The notes beneath the pieces were generated by a model. That model searched no databases, was not told the DNA's origin, and saw only the letters and a list, made by a program, of their open reading frames with translations. Made by a program: the position numbers and the translations under genes. This document shows positions 53,607 to 62,642 of a stretch of DNA of 64,000 nucleotides, in pieces. This DNA comes from Oscillospiraceae bacterium (GTDB lineage Bacteria; Bacillota; Clostridia; Oscillospirales; Oscillospiraceae). How positions within the stretch are numbered: the first letter of the stretch is position 1; the number at the start of each line of letters is the position of its first letter. The stretch is from assembly GCA_017549125.1 (NCBI GenBank), contig JAFYVL010000034.1:54121-118120 (forward strand). Reading direction: 5' to 3'.

Positions 53607-54770
53607 TTATTGGGGCAGATCCTCGGTGAGTCGAACGGTATCGTTTTCCATGACCAGGTAACGGTTGAAATCCTTTTCGGCGTTGTGGAAATGAACGGCT
53701 ACGGTATGGTTCTGCAAATCGGCCTGCAGCATGATCGCATCGCCGGGGGTCAGAGCTGTGGTTGCGAAGATGGTATACTGGTTGTCAATTTTGATAGTAA
53801 CGTCAGTGACAACGCTATCCGTATACAATAGCATCATGGGTGCATCTTCTTCGTAAATGACCTCTGCAATCTGAGTGAAATCATCTGCAGTAGCCTCGCT
53901 GAGCATAGCTGCGGTCATTTCGCCATTGGAAACGTCTTGTTCCACGGGGAAATATGCATCATCGATTACACCGACCAATTCATGATAGGGGATGGTGACG
54001 GTAATCACACCGGAAGCGTAGGGGGCGATTTCATAGGGCGCAAAGCTGAAGGACATACCCTTATGGTCAAAGAACCAATCGCCGTCGTAGCTAACATCAC
54101 CGGCAAAACGTTCAGTGATCAGTGTGGCATACTCATCCCAGATACCCAGTTCCGCAGGCATCTTGGCGACTGCCTCGACTACCAGCTTGCCGAGTACTTC
54201 TGCTTGATTGGCGTGAGCCAGAACACTGCCTAAAGTCAGGGGGTCACCGGTAACCATGTCATAGTTGGCATAAATACAGGTGTGATTGGAATGCGCACCG
54301 CCGGACCAATTAGTAACTTCGCCTGCCAGGCTTAATACGTTCATATCAATTCGGGTGGGTGCATACAGAGCTTGGTAGAAATAGGGATATTCTGTATCAG
54401 CAGGAGCGGAAGCTTTCACACTTTCTGCGCTTTGGCGGAAACTATCCTGACGAGTGAGGAAATCAATGATGATTTTGCTGGCAACATCAGGATCGGGCAG
54501 TACCATGCTCATGGATTGACCTTTGTATGTGAAAATCTCCTTGCCATCAGCGTTGGTTTTGGTATCTTCCACCACAGGCAGAGATACAGCGGCCATGTCC
54601 TGTTGGATAATTACGGGTTCTACATAGGGTTCTGTTTCTTCTATGGGCTCGGTTTCTACGGTAGGTTCAGTAGGAATTGTGGTTGGCTCGTTCTTTTTTG
54701 TCTTGTCTGCTTTGCTGCAACCGACAAACAGCAATGCCAGAACCAGGAGGATCGGGATCAGTTTTTTCAT
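53607..54770 (-). CDS. DUF3298/PdaC-like lipoprotein
   Basis: A 387-residue predicted lipoprotein with lipobox FVGC (Cys about residue 18), then a Thr/Glu/Pro-rich linker (about 22-55). The rest resembles the RsiV/PdaC-type DUF4163-DUF3298 extracellular region, in particular SLAGEVTNWSGGAHSN...YDMVTG and the C-terminal-half motif FDHKGMSFSFAPYEIAPYASG; DUF3298 ends near YHEL. About 110 extra residues after this hold a beta-rich domain of unknown type. There is no transmembrane anti-sigma segment or nearby sigma factor, so it is not RsiV. AAGGAG precedes the start. Role unknown; sensing or binding wall material is possible. Confidence 0.75.
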   Translation of the reverse strand: MKKLIPILLVLALLFVGCSKADKTKKNEPTTIPTEPTVETEPIEETEPYVEPVIIQQDMAAVSLPVVEDTKTNADGKEIFTYKGQSMSMVLPDPDVASKIIIDFLTRQDSFRQSAESVKASAPADTEYPYFYQALYAPTRIDMNVLSLAGEVTNWSGGAHSNHTCIYANYDMVTGDPLTLGSVLAHANQAEVLGKLVVEAVAKMPAELGIWDEYATLITERFAGDVSYDGDWFFDHKGMSFSFAPYEIAPYASGVITVTIPYHELVGVIDDAYFPVEQDVSNGEMTAAMLSEATADDFTQIAEVIYEEDAPMMLLYTDSVVTDVTIKIDNQYTIFATTALTPGDAIMLQADLQNHTVAVHFHNAEKDFNRYLVMENDTVRLTEDLPQ

Positions 54771-54802
54771 AATAAAAACTCCTTACATATCGCTTTTTGT
54801 TT

Positions 54803-54831
54803 ACTATATCATAGTTTGTTCCAACAGGCAA
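54803..54831 (-). promoter_or_regulatory. Promoter of the DUF3298-like lipoprotein
   Basis: On the minus strand TTGCCT (54826-54831), 17-base spacer, TATAGT (54803-54808), about 33 bases upstream of the start. Confidence 0.7.
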
Positions 54832-54851
54832 CAATATTCTATCAAATTCCC

Positions 54852-54881
54852 TTGACAAAATTGCTGCTTCAATGGTAAAAT
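54852..54881 (+). promoter_or_regulatory. Promoter of the cysS T-box transcript
   Basis: TTGACA (54852-54857) and TAAAAT (54876-54881) separated by 18 bases, with TGG before the -10. It lies just before the T-box leader. Confidence 0.8.
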
Positions 54882-54889
54882 GTTCACAA

Positions 54890-55082
54890 CTGAATATCGC
54901 TGTGAACGGAAAGAGTAACAGTTTCAATCCTTCAGAGAGTCCGGGTCGTTGGCTGGAAGCCCGGGTGGTGTCGAAATTGCCAAAGTGCGTCCGGGAGCGA
55001 ATACGGTAAAAGTGATAAATGAGAGTGGAACCGCGAGTTTATTTGACCCGCCTCTTGTGCTTCGGCGCAAGAGGATTTTTTT
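54890..55082 (+). promoter_or_regulatory. T-box riboswitch controlling cysS
   Basis: A T-box leader that reads tRNA charging. The T-box sequence itself is at about 55024-55035 (AGTGGAACCGCG), complementary to the tRNA acceptor end, and stem I landmarks appear around 54935-54970 (AGAGAGTCCGGG...AAGCCCGGG). A cysteine specifier TGC is available at 54978-54980 or 54986-54988; the sequence alone does not decide which. The terminator is at 55051-55074. High uncharged tRNA-Cys should allow read-through into cysS. Confidence 0.92.
55051..55082 (+). terminator. T-box regulated terminator
   Basis: CCTCTTGTGC (55051-55060) with GCGCAAGAGG (55065-55074), TTCG loop, followed by a run of seven T. It sits 15 bases before the cysS start. 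Confidence 0.93.
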
Positions 55083-55096
55083 ATGGAGGTAAGATT

Positions 55097-56512
55097 ATGT
55101 ATTTGTATAATTCCGCAACCCACAAGAAAGAACTGTTTACACCCAATTCCCCTGAAATGGTGAAGATGTATACCTGTGGTCCTACGGTGTACCATTTTGC
55201 CCATATCGGCAATCTGCGTACCTACATTATGGAGGACGTGCTGGAAAAGACTCTGCGCTACATGGGTTATCCTGTGAAGCGTGTTATGAACATCACCGAT
55301 GTGGGTCACCTGGCATCTGATGCAGATACCGGTGAGGATAAGATGCTCAAGGGCGCAAAGCGTGAAAATAAGTCTGTAATGGAGATCGCTCAGTATTACA
55401 CCGATGCTTTCTTTGCAGATTGTGACAAGCTGAATATTAAGAAGCCCGATGTGATCGAGCCTGCAACCGGCTGTATTCCCGAGTTCATTCAGATCGTGGA
55501 AGGTTTGCTGGAGAAGGGCTTTGCTTATGTGGCCGGTGGCAACGTGTATTTTGATACCTCCAAGCTGGAGCGTTACTATGTGTTCAATGACCATGATGAG
55601 GAAGACTTGGCCATCGGTGTTCGTGAGGGTGTAGAAGAGGATACCAACAAGCGCAATAAGAACGACTTCGTGCTGTGGTTTACTAAGAGTAAGTTTGAAG
55701 ACCAGGCTCTGAAGTGGGATTCTCCCTGGGGTGTTGGCTATCCCGGTTGGCATATTGAGTGTTCCGGTATTTCTCTGAAGCATTTGGGTGGCGATCTGGA
55801 TATCCACTGCGGTGGTATCGATAATGCATTCCCGCACCATACCAATGAGATCGCTCAGTCTGAAAGCTACCTGGGTCATAAGTGGTGTAACTACTGGTTC
55901 CATGTCCACCACTTGAACACCGATACCGGCAAGATGAGTAAATCCAAGGGCGAGTTCTTAACTGTGAGCCTGTTGGAGCAGAAGGGCTATGATCCCATGG
56001 CATACCGTCTGTTCTGCCTGCAGAGCCATTATCGCCGCAATCTGGTGTTCAGTTGGGAAAACCTGGACAATGCTGTGGTTGCATATGATAAGCTGATCGC
56101 TAAGATTGCCGCCTTGCAGAATACCGGCGATGTGGATATGGAGGCATTCCAGGCCCTGAAGGATCGCTTTGTGAATGCCCTGAATGCGGATCTGAATACC
56201 GCTGTGGCTGTAACCGCTGTATATGATGTGCTGAAGGCTAAGACCAACGATGCTACCAAGCTGGCAGCCTTGAAGGACTTTGACCAGGTGCTGAGTCTGA
56301 ACCTGCTGGAGGCAGCCCAGAAACTGCAGAAGAAGCAGGTCGAGGAAGCTGCTGCATCTGCTGATCCTGAGATCGATGCGCTGGTAGCTGCCCGTACTGA
56401 GGCTAAGAAGGCCAAGAACTTTGCTGAGGCAGACCGGATCCGTGATGAACTGAAAGCCCGTGGTATCGAAATTATCGATACTCCCCAGGGTACTAAATGG
56501 AGAAAAGTATGA
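55097..56512 (+). CDS. cysS: Cysteinyl-tRNA synthetase
   Basis: Class I synthetase, 471 residues, charging tRNA-Cys. Motifs: YTCGPTVYHFAHIGNLRTYI (zinc Cys and HIGN form of the HIGH box), IECSGISLKHLGGDLDIHCGGIDNAFPHHTNEIAQSE (remaining zinc ligands), and TGKMSKSKGEF (KMSKS). The C-terminal helical anticodon-recognition domain is complete and ends RGIEIIDTPQGTKWRKV. GGAGG precedes the ATG at 55097. Its stop overlaps the polA start (ATGA), making cysS-polA one translationally coupled unit under T-box control. Confidence 0.97.
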   Translation: MYLYNSATHKKELFTPNSPEMVKMYTCGPTVYHFAHIGNLRTYIMEDVLEKTLRYMGYPVKRVMNITDVGHLASDADTGEDKMLKGAKRENKSVMEIAQYYTDAFFADCDKLNIKKPDVIEPATGCIPEFIQIVEGLLEKGFAYVAGGNVYFDTSKLERYYVFNDHDEEDLAIGVREGVEEDTNKRNKNDFVLWFTKSKFEDQALKWDSPWGVGYPGWHIECSGISLKHLGGDLDIHCGGIDNAFPHHTNEIAQSESYLGHKWCNYWFHVHHLNTDTGKMSKSKGEFLTVSLLEQKGYDPMAYRLFCLQSHYRRNLVFSWENLDNAVVAYDKLIAKIAALQNTGDVDMEAFQALKDRFVNALNADLNTAVAVTAVYDVLKAKTNDATKLAALKDFDQVLSLNLLEAAQKLQKKQVEEAAASADPEIDALVAARTEAKKAKNFAEADRIRDELKARGIEIIDTPQGTKWRKV

Positions 56513-59034
56513 AGCTTATGATCCTTGACGGTAATTCCGTCATCAATCGTGCTTATTATGGTGTCAAGCCCCTTACCACTCGTGAGGGGCTTTATACCAA
56601 TGCCATATATGGCTTTTTGAATATTCTGGACAAGATGGAGCGAGAGGAACAGCCCGATGCGGTCTGTGTAGCTTTTGACCTTCATGGTCCTACCTTCCGC
56701 CATTTAAAATACGAAGGCTATAAAGCCACCCGACATGGCATGCCCGAGGAATTGGCCATGCAAATGCCTGTGATGAAGCAGGTGCTGCAAGCCATGAACA
56801 TTCCTATTTATGAATGCCAAGGCTGGGAAGCTGACGATGTGATCGGTACGGTAGGTAAGATATGCAGTAACAATGGTTGGGAATGTGTCATTGTAACCGG
56901 CGATAAGGATAGCTTGCAGCTGATTGATGAGCATGTCAAAGTGAAACTGGTGATTTCCAGACCCGGACAGACCACAGCAACGGTCTATGATGAAGCCAAA
57001 TTCTGTGAAGAGTACGGCTTTGCGCCCAAGAAAATGGTGGATCTGAAAGCCCTTATGGGCGATTCTTCTGATAATATTCCCGGTGTTGCAGGTGTAGGTC
57101 CGAAAACCGCCACAGAACTACTGGTGAAATTCGGTAGTTTGGATGGAGTCTATGAGAATCTGGAGGATGCTTCTATCCGCCCCAAGCTTCGTGAAAAGCT
57201 GGAGACTGGAAAAGAGAATGCTTATTTCTCCTATGAACTGGCAACCATCGTCCCGGAAGCACCCATTGATTTTGCGCCGGAAGATGCGCTGCTCAAGCCC
57301 TATAATAAGCCTGCGCTTTACGAATTGTTTGTGAAGCTGGAATTCATCAAATTGATGGATAAGTATGGCATTCGGGATGCAGGTTTGCAAACCCAGCAAA
57401 CTAAATCTGACGTAAAAGCGCTGCCCAAGGCTGACTATGTGCCGGAGGAACTGACTTCATGCGCTGTCTATGTGGCAGAGGACGGCTCTGTAGGCTTTGC
57501 CTGGGAGTCCGGTGTATGTGTGCTGACACCCCTGGAGGTGCAAATGTCCATGGGTTTGCAGCTGAAGAATGTGCTGGGTCACGATATTAAGACCACTATG
57601 CATGCGCTGGAGGAAACCGGTGTAAAAGTGGAGAACTATGTGTTCGATACGGCATTGGCGGCTTACGACTTAAACCCCTCCCAATCGGAGTATCCTGTGT
57701 CCAAGCTGGCTACCAATTTCTTGGGAATTACCGTGGATGATGGGGATGCAGCCGGTTGCGCAGAAGCTATTTGGCATCTGCAGCCTGTGCTGGAAGCCGC
57801 ATTAAAGGAACAGGATAGTTATGACCTGTATACCCAGATCGAACTGCCCCTGTGTTCTGTACTTTATGGAATGGAGAGGGAAGGCGTGGCCATTGATGCC
57901 CAGCAGCTTCACCGATTTGGACAGATGCTCACAGAGCGGATCGCTCAATGTGAAAGTTTGATCTTCTCCTATTCTGAAGAGCCTTTTAATATCAATTCTA
58001 CCAAACAGCTGGGACAGCTGTTGTTTGAAACGCTTGGTTTACCCCCGGTGAAAAAAACGAAAACCGGATATTCCACCAACGCAGACGTGCTGGAAAAGTT
58101 GAAGGATAAGCATCCTATCATTCCCGCAATCATGGATTATCGTATGCTCAGCAAGCTAAACTCCACTTACGCAGAGGGATTGGCAAAGGTGATCCAGCCG
58201 GACGGCCGGATTCGCACCACCTTCCAAAATCTGGTAACTGCCACCGGCAGACTTTCTTCCACCGAGCCGAACTTGCAGAACATTCCTGTGCGTACTGATC
58301 TGGGTGCAGAGATCCGCAAGATGTTTATTCCTAAGGAAGGCTATGTTTTGGTGGATGCGGACTATAGCCAGATCGAACTGCGTGTGCTGGCGCATATTGC
58401 CCAGGATGAGGCTATGCAGCAGGCATTTATCAGCGGTGTGGATATTCATACAGCGACTGCCTCCCAGGTTTTTGATGTGCCTGTGGAGCAGGTGACCCCC
58501 TTACAAAGACGCAATGCAAAAGCCGTCAATTTTGGTATCGTTTACGGCATTTCTGAGTTCTCTCTGGCGGAGGATATTGGTGTGAGCCGCTATGAAGCCA
58601 AGGATTATATTGACAGCTATTTGCGTAATTATCATGGTGTGGGCGCTTATATGAAGCAGGTGGTAGCAGATGCCCGTCAGAAGGGTTATACCTGCACCAT
58701 GTATGGCCGCCGCAGATATATTCCGGAACTCACCAGCAGTAATTTTAATATTCGTCAGAGCGCAGAACGCATGGCTTTGAATACCCCCATACAGGGTACG
58801 GCTGCAGACCTCATTAAGCTGGCTATGATCCGTGTGGATCAGGCGCTGAAATCTCAGTTCCCGGATGCCAAGCTGATTCTGCAGGTGCATGACGAATTGA
58901 TCGTAGAATGTCCCGAGACCATTGCACCGCAGGTGGCAACACTTGTCAGTCATGAGATGGAACAGGTAGCCAATCTGTCCGTCCCTTTGTTGGCAGAAGC
59001 CAAGTGTGGCAATAGCTGGTATGAGGCAAAATGA
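56509..59034 (+). CDS. polA: DNA polymerase I
   Basis: An 841-residue family A polymerase for gap filling and primer removal. The 5'-3' exonuclease domain (about 1-290) shows LILDGNSVINRAYYG-type opening (MILDGNSVINRAYYGV), ECQGWEADDVIGTV and DLKALMGDSSDNIPGVAGVGPKTA. The middle 3'-5' exonuclease-like domain (about 300-470) lacks the usual DTE motif, so proofreading is probably absent. The polymerase domain has LSSTEPNLQNIPVRT, VDADYSQIELRVLAHIAQDE, RRNAKAVNFGIVYGIS and QVHDELIVE. The start overlaps cysS and the stop overlaps rimI, both as ATGA. Confidence 0.97.
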   Translation: MKLMILDGNSVINRAYYGVKPLTTREGLYTNAIYGFLNILDKMEREEQPDAVCVAFDLHGPTFRHLKYEGYKATRHGMPEELAMQMPVMKQVLQAMNIPIYECQGWEADDVIGTVGKICSNNGWECVIVTGDKDSLQLIDEHVKVKLVISRPGQTTATVYDEAKFCEEYGFAPKKMVDLKALMGDSSDNIPGVAGVGPKTATELLVKFGSLDGVYENLEDASIRPKLREKLETGKENAYFSYELATIVPEAPIDFAPEDALLKPYNKPALYELFVKLEFIKLMDKYGIRDAGLQTQQTKSDVKALPKADYVPEELTSCAVYVAEDGSVGFAWESGVCVLTPLEVQMSMGLQLKNVLGHDIKTTMHALEETGVKVENYVFDTALAAYDLNPSQSEYPVSKLATNFLGITVDDGDAAGCAEAIWHLQPVLEAALKEQDSYDLYTQIELPLCSVLYGMEREGVAIDAQQLHRFGQMLTERIAQCESLIFSYSEEPFNINSTKQLGQLLFETLGLPPVKKTKTGYSTNADVLEKLKDKHPIIPAIMDYRMLSKLNSTYAEGLAKVIQPDGRIRTTFQNLVTATGRLSSTEPNLQNIPVRTDLGAEIRKMFIPKEGYVLVDADYSQIELRVLAHIAQDEAMQQAFISGVDIHTATASQVFDVPVEQVTPLQRRNAKAVNFGIVYGISEFSLAEDIGVSRYEAKDYIDSYLRNYHGVGAYMKQVVADARQKGYTCTMYGRRRYIPELTSSNFNIRQSAERMALNTPIQGTAADLIKLAMIRVDQALKSQFPDAKLILQVHDELIVECPETIAPQVATLVSHEMEQVANLSVPLLAEAKCGNSWYEAK

Positions 59035-59474
59035 TGGAAATACTGAAAATGAATCAAAACCATATCGACCAGATCGTCGAAATGGAGAATCTTTATTTTT
59101 CGGATCCTTGGAGCGCAAATGCCTTTCATTCTGAAATGAATAACCCGCTGGCTTTGTGGCTGGTTGCGGTGGAAGGGGATCGTGTGCTGGGCTATGTGGG
59201 GTCTCAAACGGTTCTGGGACAGGCAGATATGATGAATCTTGCTGTGCGGCATGAAAATCGACGTCAGGGTGTGGCACAGAAGCTTGTAGAGCGGCTGGTA
59301 CAGGAACTTTCTAACAGAAATGCAAATATTCTTATGCTGGAAGTTCGTGTCTCCAATGCCTCTGCGATCGCCTTCTACGAGAAGATGGGCTTTGTGCAGG
59401 TGGGTCGTCGTCCCAATTATTATTTCAAACCCCGTGAGGATGCGTTTATCATGCGAAAGGAGTGGACAATTTGA
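59031..59474 (+). CDS. rimI: Ribosomal protein N-acetyltransferase RimI family
   Basis: A 147-residue GNAT acetyltransferase. It has the RimI-like opening ending in YFSDPWSANAFHSEM, the acetyl-CoA loop HENRRQGVAQKLVERL, and VRVSNASAIAFYEKMGFVQVGRRPNYY. In other bacteria RimI acetylates the N-terminus of bS18; the adjacent tsaD is a usual neighbour. Either of two adjacent ATGs (59031, 59034) can be the start; the first overlaps the polA stop. tsaB, usually nearby, is not seen. Confidence 0.92.
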   Translation: MMEILKMNQNHIDQIVEMENLYFSDPWSANAFHSEMNNPLALWLVAVEGDRVLGYVGSQTVLGQADMMNLAVRHENRRQGVAQKLVERLVQELSNRNANILMLEVRVSNASAIAFYEKMGFVQVGRRPNYYFKPREDAFIMRKEWTI

Positions 59475-60487
59475 AAATTATGGCCATTGAGTCTTCCTGC
59501 GATGAAACTGCGGTTTCCATTGTAGAGGATGGCAGAAACGTATTAACAGATTGTATTGCTTCCCAGGTGGAACTGCACCGTATTTACGGCGGTGTAGTGC
59601 CGGAAATTGCATCCCGTAAGCATATCGAAGCCATTTATGGCTTGGCTGACCAGGCATTGGAAAAAGCCGGTGTAAGCCGACAGGAACTGGATGCGGTAGC
59701 GGTTACCTATGCCCCCGGTCTGATCGGTGCGGTTCTGGTTGGTGTGAATTTTGCCAAGGCTGTGGCATTGTCTTTGAACAAGCCCTTGATCCCTGTTCAT
59801 CATATTCGTGGTCATATAGCTGCTAACTATATTGCTTACCCGGAATTGAAGCCGCCATTTTTGTGCTTGGTGGTATCCGGTGGTCACACCATGATCGTGG
59901 ATGTGAAGGATTATACAGATATGTCCATTCTGGGAACAACTCTGGACGATGCGGCAGGTGAGTGCTTTGATAAAGTGGCTCGTGTGTTGGGAATGCCTTA
60001 TCCCGGTGGTGCAGCATTGGATAAGATGGCTGTGGGCGGTGATGAGACTCATTACAACCTGCCCCGGGCAAGAGCCGGTGAAAATCCCTATGATATGAGT
60101 TTCTCTGGTTTAAAGACCGCAGCGCTGAATTTGATCCACCATGCCGAACAGGTAGGGGAGGAACTGAATATTCCCGATCTGTGCGCAGGTTTTTCTGCGG
60201 CGGTGTCGGATACTTTGATTCCCCGTATGGTTATGGCGGTGAAGGAAACCGGTTACAAGCACGTAGCGGTTGCTGGCGGTGTTGCCGCCAATTCCCGCAT
60301 CCGTGGTGATATGAACCGAGCCATGGAAGAACTGGGTGTTCAGGTGTATATGCCGCCCCTGTCCTTGTGCGGTGATAATGCAGCCATGATTGGCTCTCAA
60401 GCCTACTATGAATATTTAGCAGGTAATGTGGCGGACATGAGTCTGAATGCCTACGCCACCAAGTCCATCCTTGGTGAAACTTTATAA
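59471..60487 (+). CDS. tsaD: tRNA threonylcarbamoyladenosine transferase TsaD
   Basis: Transfers the threonylcarbamoyl group to A37 of ANN-decoding tRNAs, with TsaB and TsaE. In 338 residues the family motifs are complete: IESSCDETAVSIVEDG, ASRKH, VTYAPGLIGAVLVG, the metal site HHIRGHIAANY, LVVSGGHT, GTTLDDAAGECFDKVAR, GGVAANSRIR and SLCGDNAAMIG. I place the start at a TTG (59471) overlapping the rimI stop, since AAAGGAG is nine bases away and the resulting MKIMAIESSCDETA matches the usual N-terminus; the ATG at 59480 is too far from the site. Confidence 0.95.
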   Translation: MKIMAIESSCDETAVSIVEDGRNVLTDCIASQVELHRIYGGVVPEIASRKHIEAIYGLADQALEKAGVSRQELDAVAVTYAPGLIGAVLVGVNFAKAVALSLNKPLIPVHHIRGHIAANYIAYPELKPPFLCLVVSGGHTMIVDVKDYTDMSILGTTLDDAAGECFDKVARVLGMPYPGGAALDKMAVGGDETHYNLPRARAGENPYDMSFSGLKTAALNLIHHAEQVGEELNIPDLCAGFSAAVSDTLIPRMVMAVKETGYKHVAVAGGVAANSRIRGDMNRAMEELGVQVYMPPLSLCGDNAAMIGSQAYYEYLAGNVADMSLNAYATKSILGETL

Positions 60488-60494
60488 TTGGTGA

Positions 60495-60520
60495 TTGCAG
60501 GAGAGGAAACTCTCCTGCAA
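60495..60520 (+). other. Stem-loop between tsaD and the GNAT gene
   Basis: A perfect 11-bp stem, 60495-60505 with 60510-60520, capped by a GAAA tetraloop but without a following T-run. It could stabilise the 3' end, or act as a weak terminator or processing site. Confidence 0.6.
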
Positions 60521-60537
60521 ATTGCATGGAGGCCTGT

Positions 60538-61026
60538 ATGATTACGATCATCAATGACCCGGCAGAATTGAAATATAGCCCCCTAATGACCCTGTATGCA
60601 GAGGATCTTTGCGCCCAGGCGCAAGCAGAATATGCCGATCGGTCTGTTAACGAAGGTTTAATGTGTGCAGAGCAGGATTTTTATGCCTATATGACCCAGG
60701 TGTTTCTGAAAACAGAAGGTGCGTATCTGGCGCTGTGGGATAACTATGAAGCGGCTTTGCGGATAGAGCCTTACCAGGATGGTTATCTTCTGACTGGTTT
60801 GGTCACGGCACCCCATTGCCGCAGACAAGGCTATGCCACTCGTTTGCTAAATGCTGTGGTACAGATACTTCCGGACCACGCGCAGTTATACTCTCACGTA
60901 GAGAAACAAAATGCTGCTTCCATTGCATTCCACGAAAAATTTGGATTTGAGAAACGGTTTCCCTATGGCAAAATGCTTAATGGGGAACTTTTGCACAATT
61001 TTTGGACTTTTTCGTACGGAAAATAA
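60538..61026 (+). CDS. GNAT-family acetyltransferase
   Basis: A 162-residue protein with a recognisable GNAT core: LTGLVTAPHCRRQGYATRLLNAVV (acetyl-CoA loop Q/R-x-x-G-x-A/G) and YSHVEKQNAASIAFHEKFGFEKRFPYGKML. The N-terminal 75 residues are variable and probably bind the acceptor, which is unknown. GGAGG lies five bases before the ATG at 60538; an ATG at 60526 would place the ribosome site inside the gene. It stands between the tsaD operon and the hydrolase operon. Confidence 0.85.
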   Translation: MITIINDPAELKYSPLMTLYAEDLCAQAQAEYADRSVNEGLMCAEQDFYAYMTQVFLKTEGAYLALWDNYEAALRIEPYQDGYLLTGLVTAPHCRRQGYATRLLNAVVQILPDHAQLYSHVEKQNAASIAFHEKFGFEKRFPYGKMLNGELLHNFWTFSYGK

Positions 61027-61101
61027 CCGTCCATTATTGACAATTTCACTAAATGTTCGTATACTATACACATGTAACTGTCCATGGAGGAGGGTGCCAT
61101 T

Positions 61102-61857
61102 ATGGTTAAAAAATGGCAAGTGACCATACCGAAGCTGAGCGGAACTGTCCCTAGACGGGTATATCTGTATCTGCCGGATTCTTATAAGAAAGAGCCGGAG
61201 AAGCGTTACCCGGTTATGTATATGTTTGATGGACACAATGTATTCTTTGATTCCGATGCTACCTACGGTAAGTCATGGGGCATGAAGAAGTATATGGATA
61301 AAGCCCGCAAGGAATTGATTATTGTGGCTGTGGAATGTAACCACATGGGTAACGGCCGTATCATAGAGTACTCTCCCATGAATTACGAGAATGCTACCAT
61401 GGGCAAGATCCGTGGTAAGGGTGGCGTGTACATGAACTGGTTGGTCAATACGCTGAAGCCGGAGATCGACCGGGAGTATCGTACATTGCCTGACCGGAAA
61501 AATACCATCATTGCCGGCTCTTCCATGGGTGGCTTGATGGCCTTGTACGGAGCGGCTGTGTATAACCATGTGTTCCAGCGTGCCGCCTGCCTGTCTCCTA
61601 GTTTGTGGGTAGCACCGGGCAAGGTTCTGGAAATCGTAGCTCGTTCCCACATTCGTAATGATACCTGTATTTATATGGATTACGGCAGTGAAGAGATGTT
61701 TAATCACGCTGCCAATGCGGAGGCATTGATCTCTACATCCCACCTGCTTCTGACCAAACGGGTGAATTTGGCATTCCGCATTGTTCCCGGCGGTGGCCAT
61801 GGCGAGGCTTCCTGGGAACAGCAGATTCCCATTTTTATGGAGTGTCTGGGCGTATAA
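61102..61857 (+). CDS. Esterase-D/enterochelin-esterase-like alpha/beta hydrolase
   Basis: A 251-residue cytoplasmic serine hydrolase of the putative esterase family. Visible: YPVMYMFDGHNVFFD, the nucleophile elbow AGSSMGGLMALYGA, CLSPSLWV, and a late His in GGGHGEASWEQ. GGAGGAGGG precedes the ATG at 61102. It leads a close three-gene set with another hydrolase (20 bases on) and an ATP-grasp enzyme (12 bases after that), suggesting one pathway that makes and breaks an ester or amide. No signal peptide. Confidence 0.88.
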   Translation: MVKKWQVTIPKLSGTVPRRVYLYLPDSYKKEPEKRYPVMYMFDGHNVFFDSDATYGKSWGMKKYMDKARKELIIVAVECNHMGNGRIIEYSPMNYENATMGKIRGKGGVYMNWLVNTLKPEIDREYRTLPDRKNTIIAGSSMGGLMALYGAAVYNHVFQRAACLSPSLWVAPGKVLEIVARSHIRNDTCIYMDYGSEEMFNHAANAEALISTSHLLLTKRVNLAFRIVPGGGHGEASWEQQIPIFMECLGV

Positions 61858-61877
61858 GATTGTAAGGAGAGAGAGAA

Positions 61878-62630
61878 TTGGAAATTCGGTATTTTAAGCA
61901 TTACAGCGGTAGTCTCAACCGGGATATGGAATTTAAGGTTTACGGCCACAGCGGTATGCCAGTGCTGTTTATACCTTGCCAATCCGGTCGTTTCTTTGAT
62001 TTTGAAAATTTCCACATGGTAGACTATTGGGCTAAGTGGATCGAAGAAGGCCGCTGCACTGTTTACAGCTGCGATTGCATCGATGATGAAGCATGGGCAG
62101 CTAAGGGCGCAGATAACCGCTGGCGCATTGAGAACCATGAAAGATGGTATCACTATATTGTAGATGAGCTAGTTCCCTATATTAAGCACCTAAATGGTGA
62201 GCGGCTGGGCTATGATCGTCGGATCTTGACCTTCGGTTGTTCTTTGGGTGCTATGCATGCAGCGAACCTGTTCTTCCGTAGACCGGACCTGTTTGAGGGC
62301 TGTTTTGCTATCTCCGGCCTGTATGATTCTCCTGAGTTCTTTGGAGATTACATGGATGAGACCCTGTATAACAACTGTCCTGCCTATTATCTTGCCAATT
62401 TGCCTCACGACCATTTCTATATGGATATGTACCGCAACAGCAAGATCTTGGTGGTGGTTGGCCAGGGTAAATGGGAAGAGCCTCTGGTGGAAAGCACCCG
62501 TAAATTGCACCATGTTCTGATGGATAAGGGCATTCCTGCCCAGGTGGATTACTGGGGCTTTGATGTGGATCACGATTGGCCTTGGTGGTATAAGATGGTG
62601 GAGCATTATGTGCCACAGTTGCTGAATTAA
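61878..62630 (+). CDS. Alpha/beta-hydrolase esterase-like protein
   Basis: A 250-residue hydrolase-like protein. It begins at a TTG with AAGGAGAGAG upstream and no ATG nearby. Visible are VLFIPCQSGRFFDFENF, the elbow TFGCSLGAMHAANLFFRRP (Ser within GxSxG), and DVDHDWPWWYKM near the end, which could supply the catalytic His. DHFYMDMYR and KILVVVGQGKWEEP are typical of small esterase families related to the preceding gene. It lies in the same operon. Substrate unknown. Confidence 0.82.
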   Translation: MEIRYFKHYSGSLNRDMEFKVYGHSGMPVLFIPCQSGRFFDFENFHMVDYWAKWIEEGRCTVYSCDCIDDEAWAAKGADNRWRIENHERWYHYIVDELVPYIKHLNGERLGYDRRILTFGCSLGAMHAANLFFRRPDLFEGCFAISGLYDSPEFFGDYMDETLYNNCPAYYLANLPHDHFYMDMYRNSKILVVVGQGKWEEPLVESTRKLHHVLMDKGIPAQVDYWGFDVDHDWPWWYKMVEHYVPQLLN

Positions 62631-62642
62631 GGAGAGAGAATA

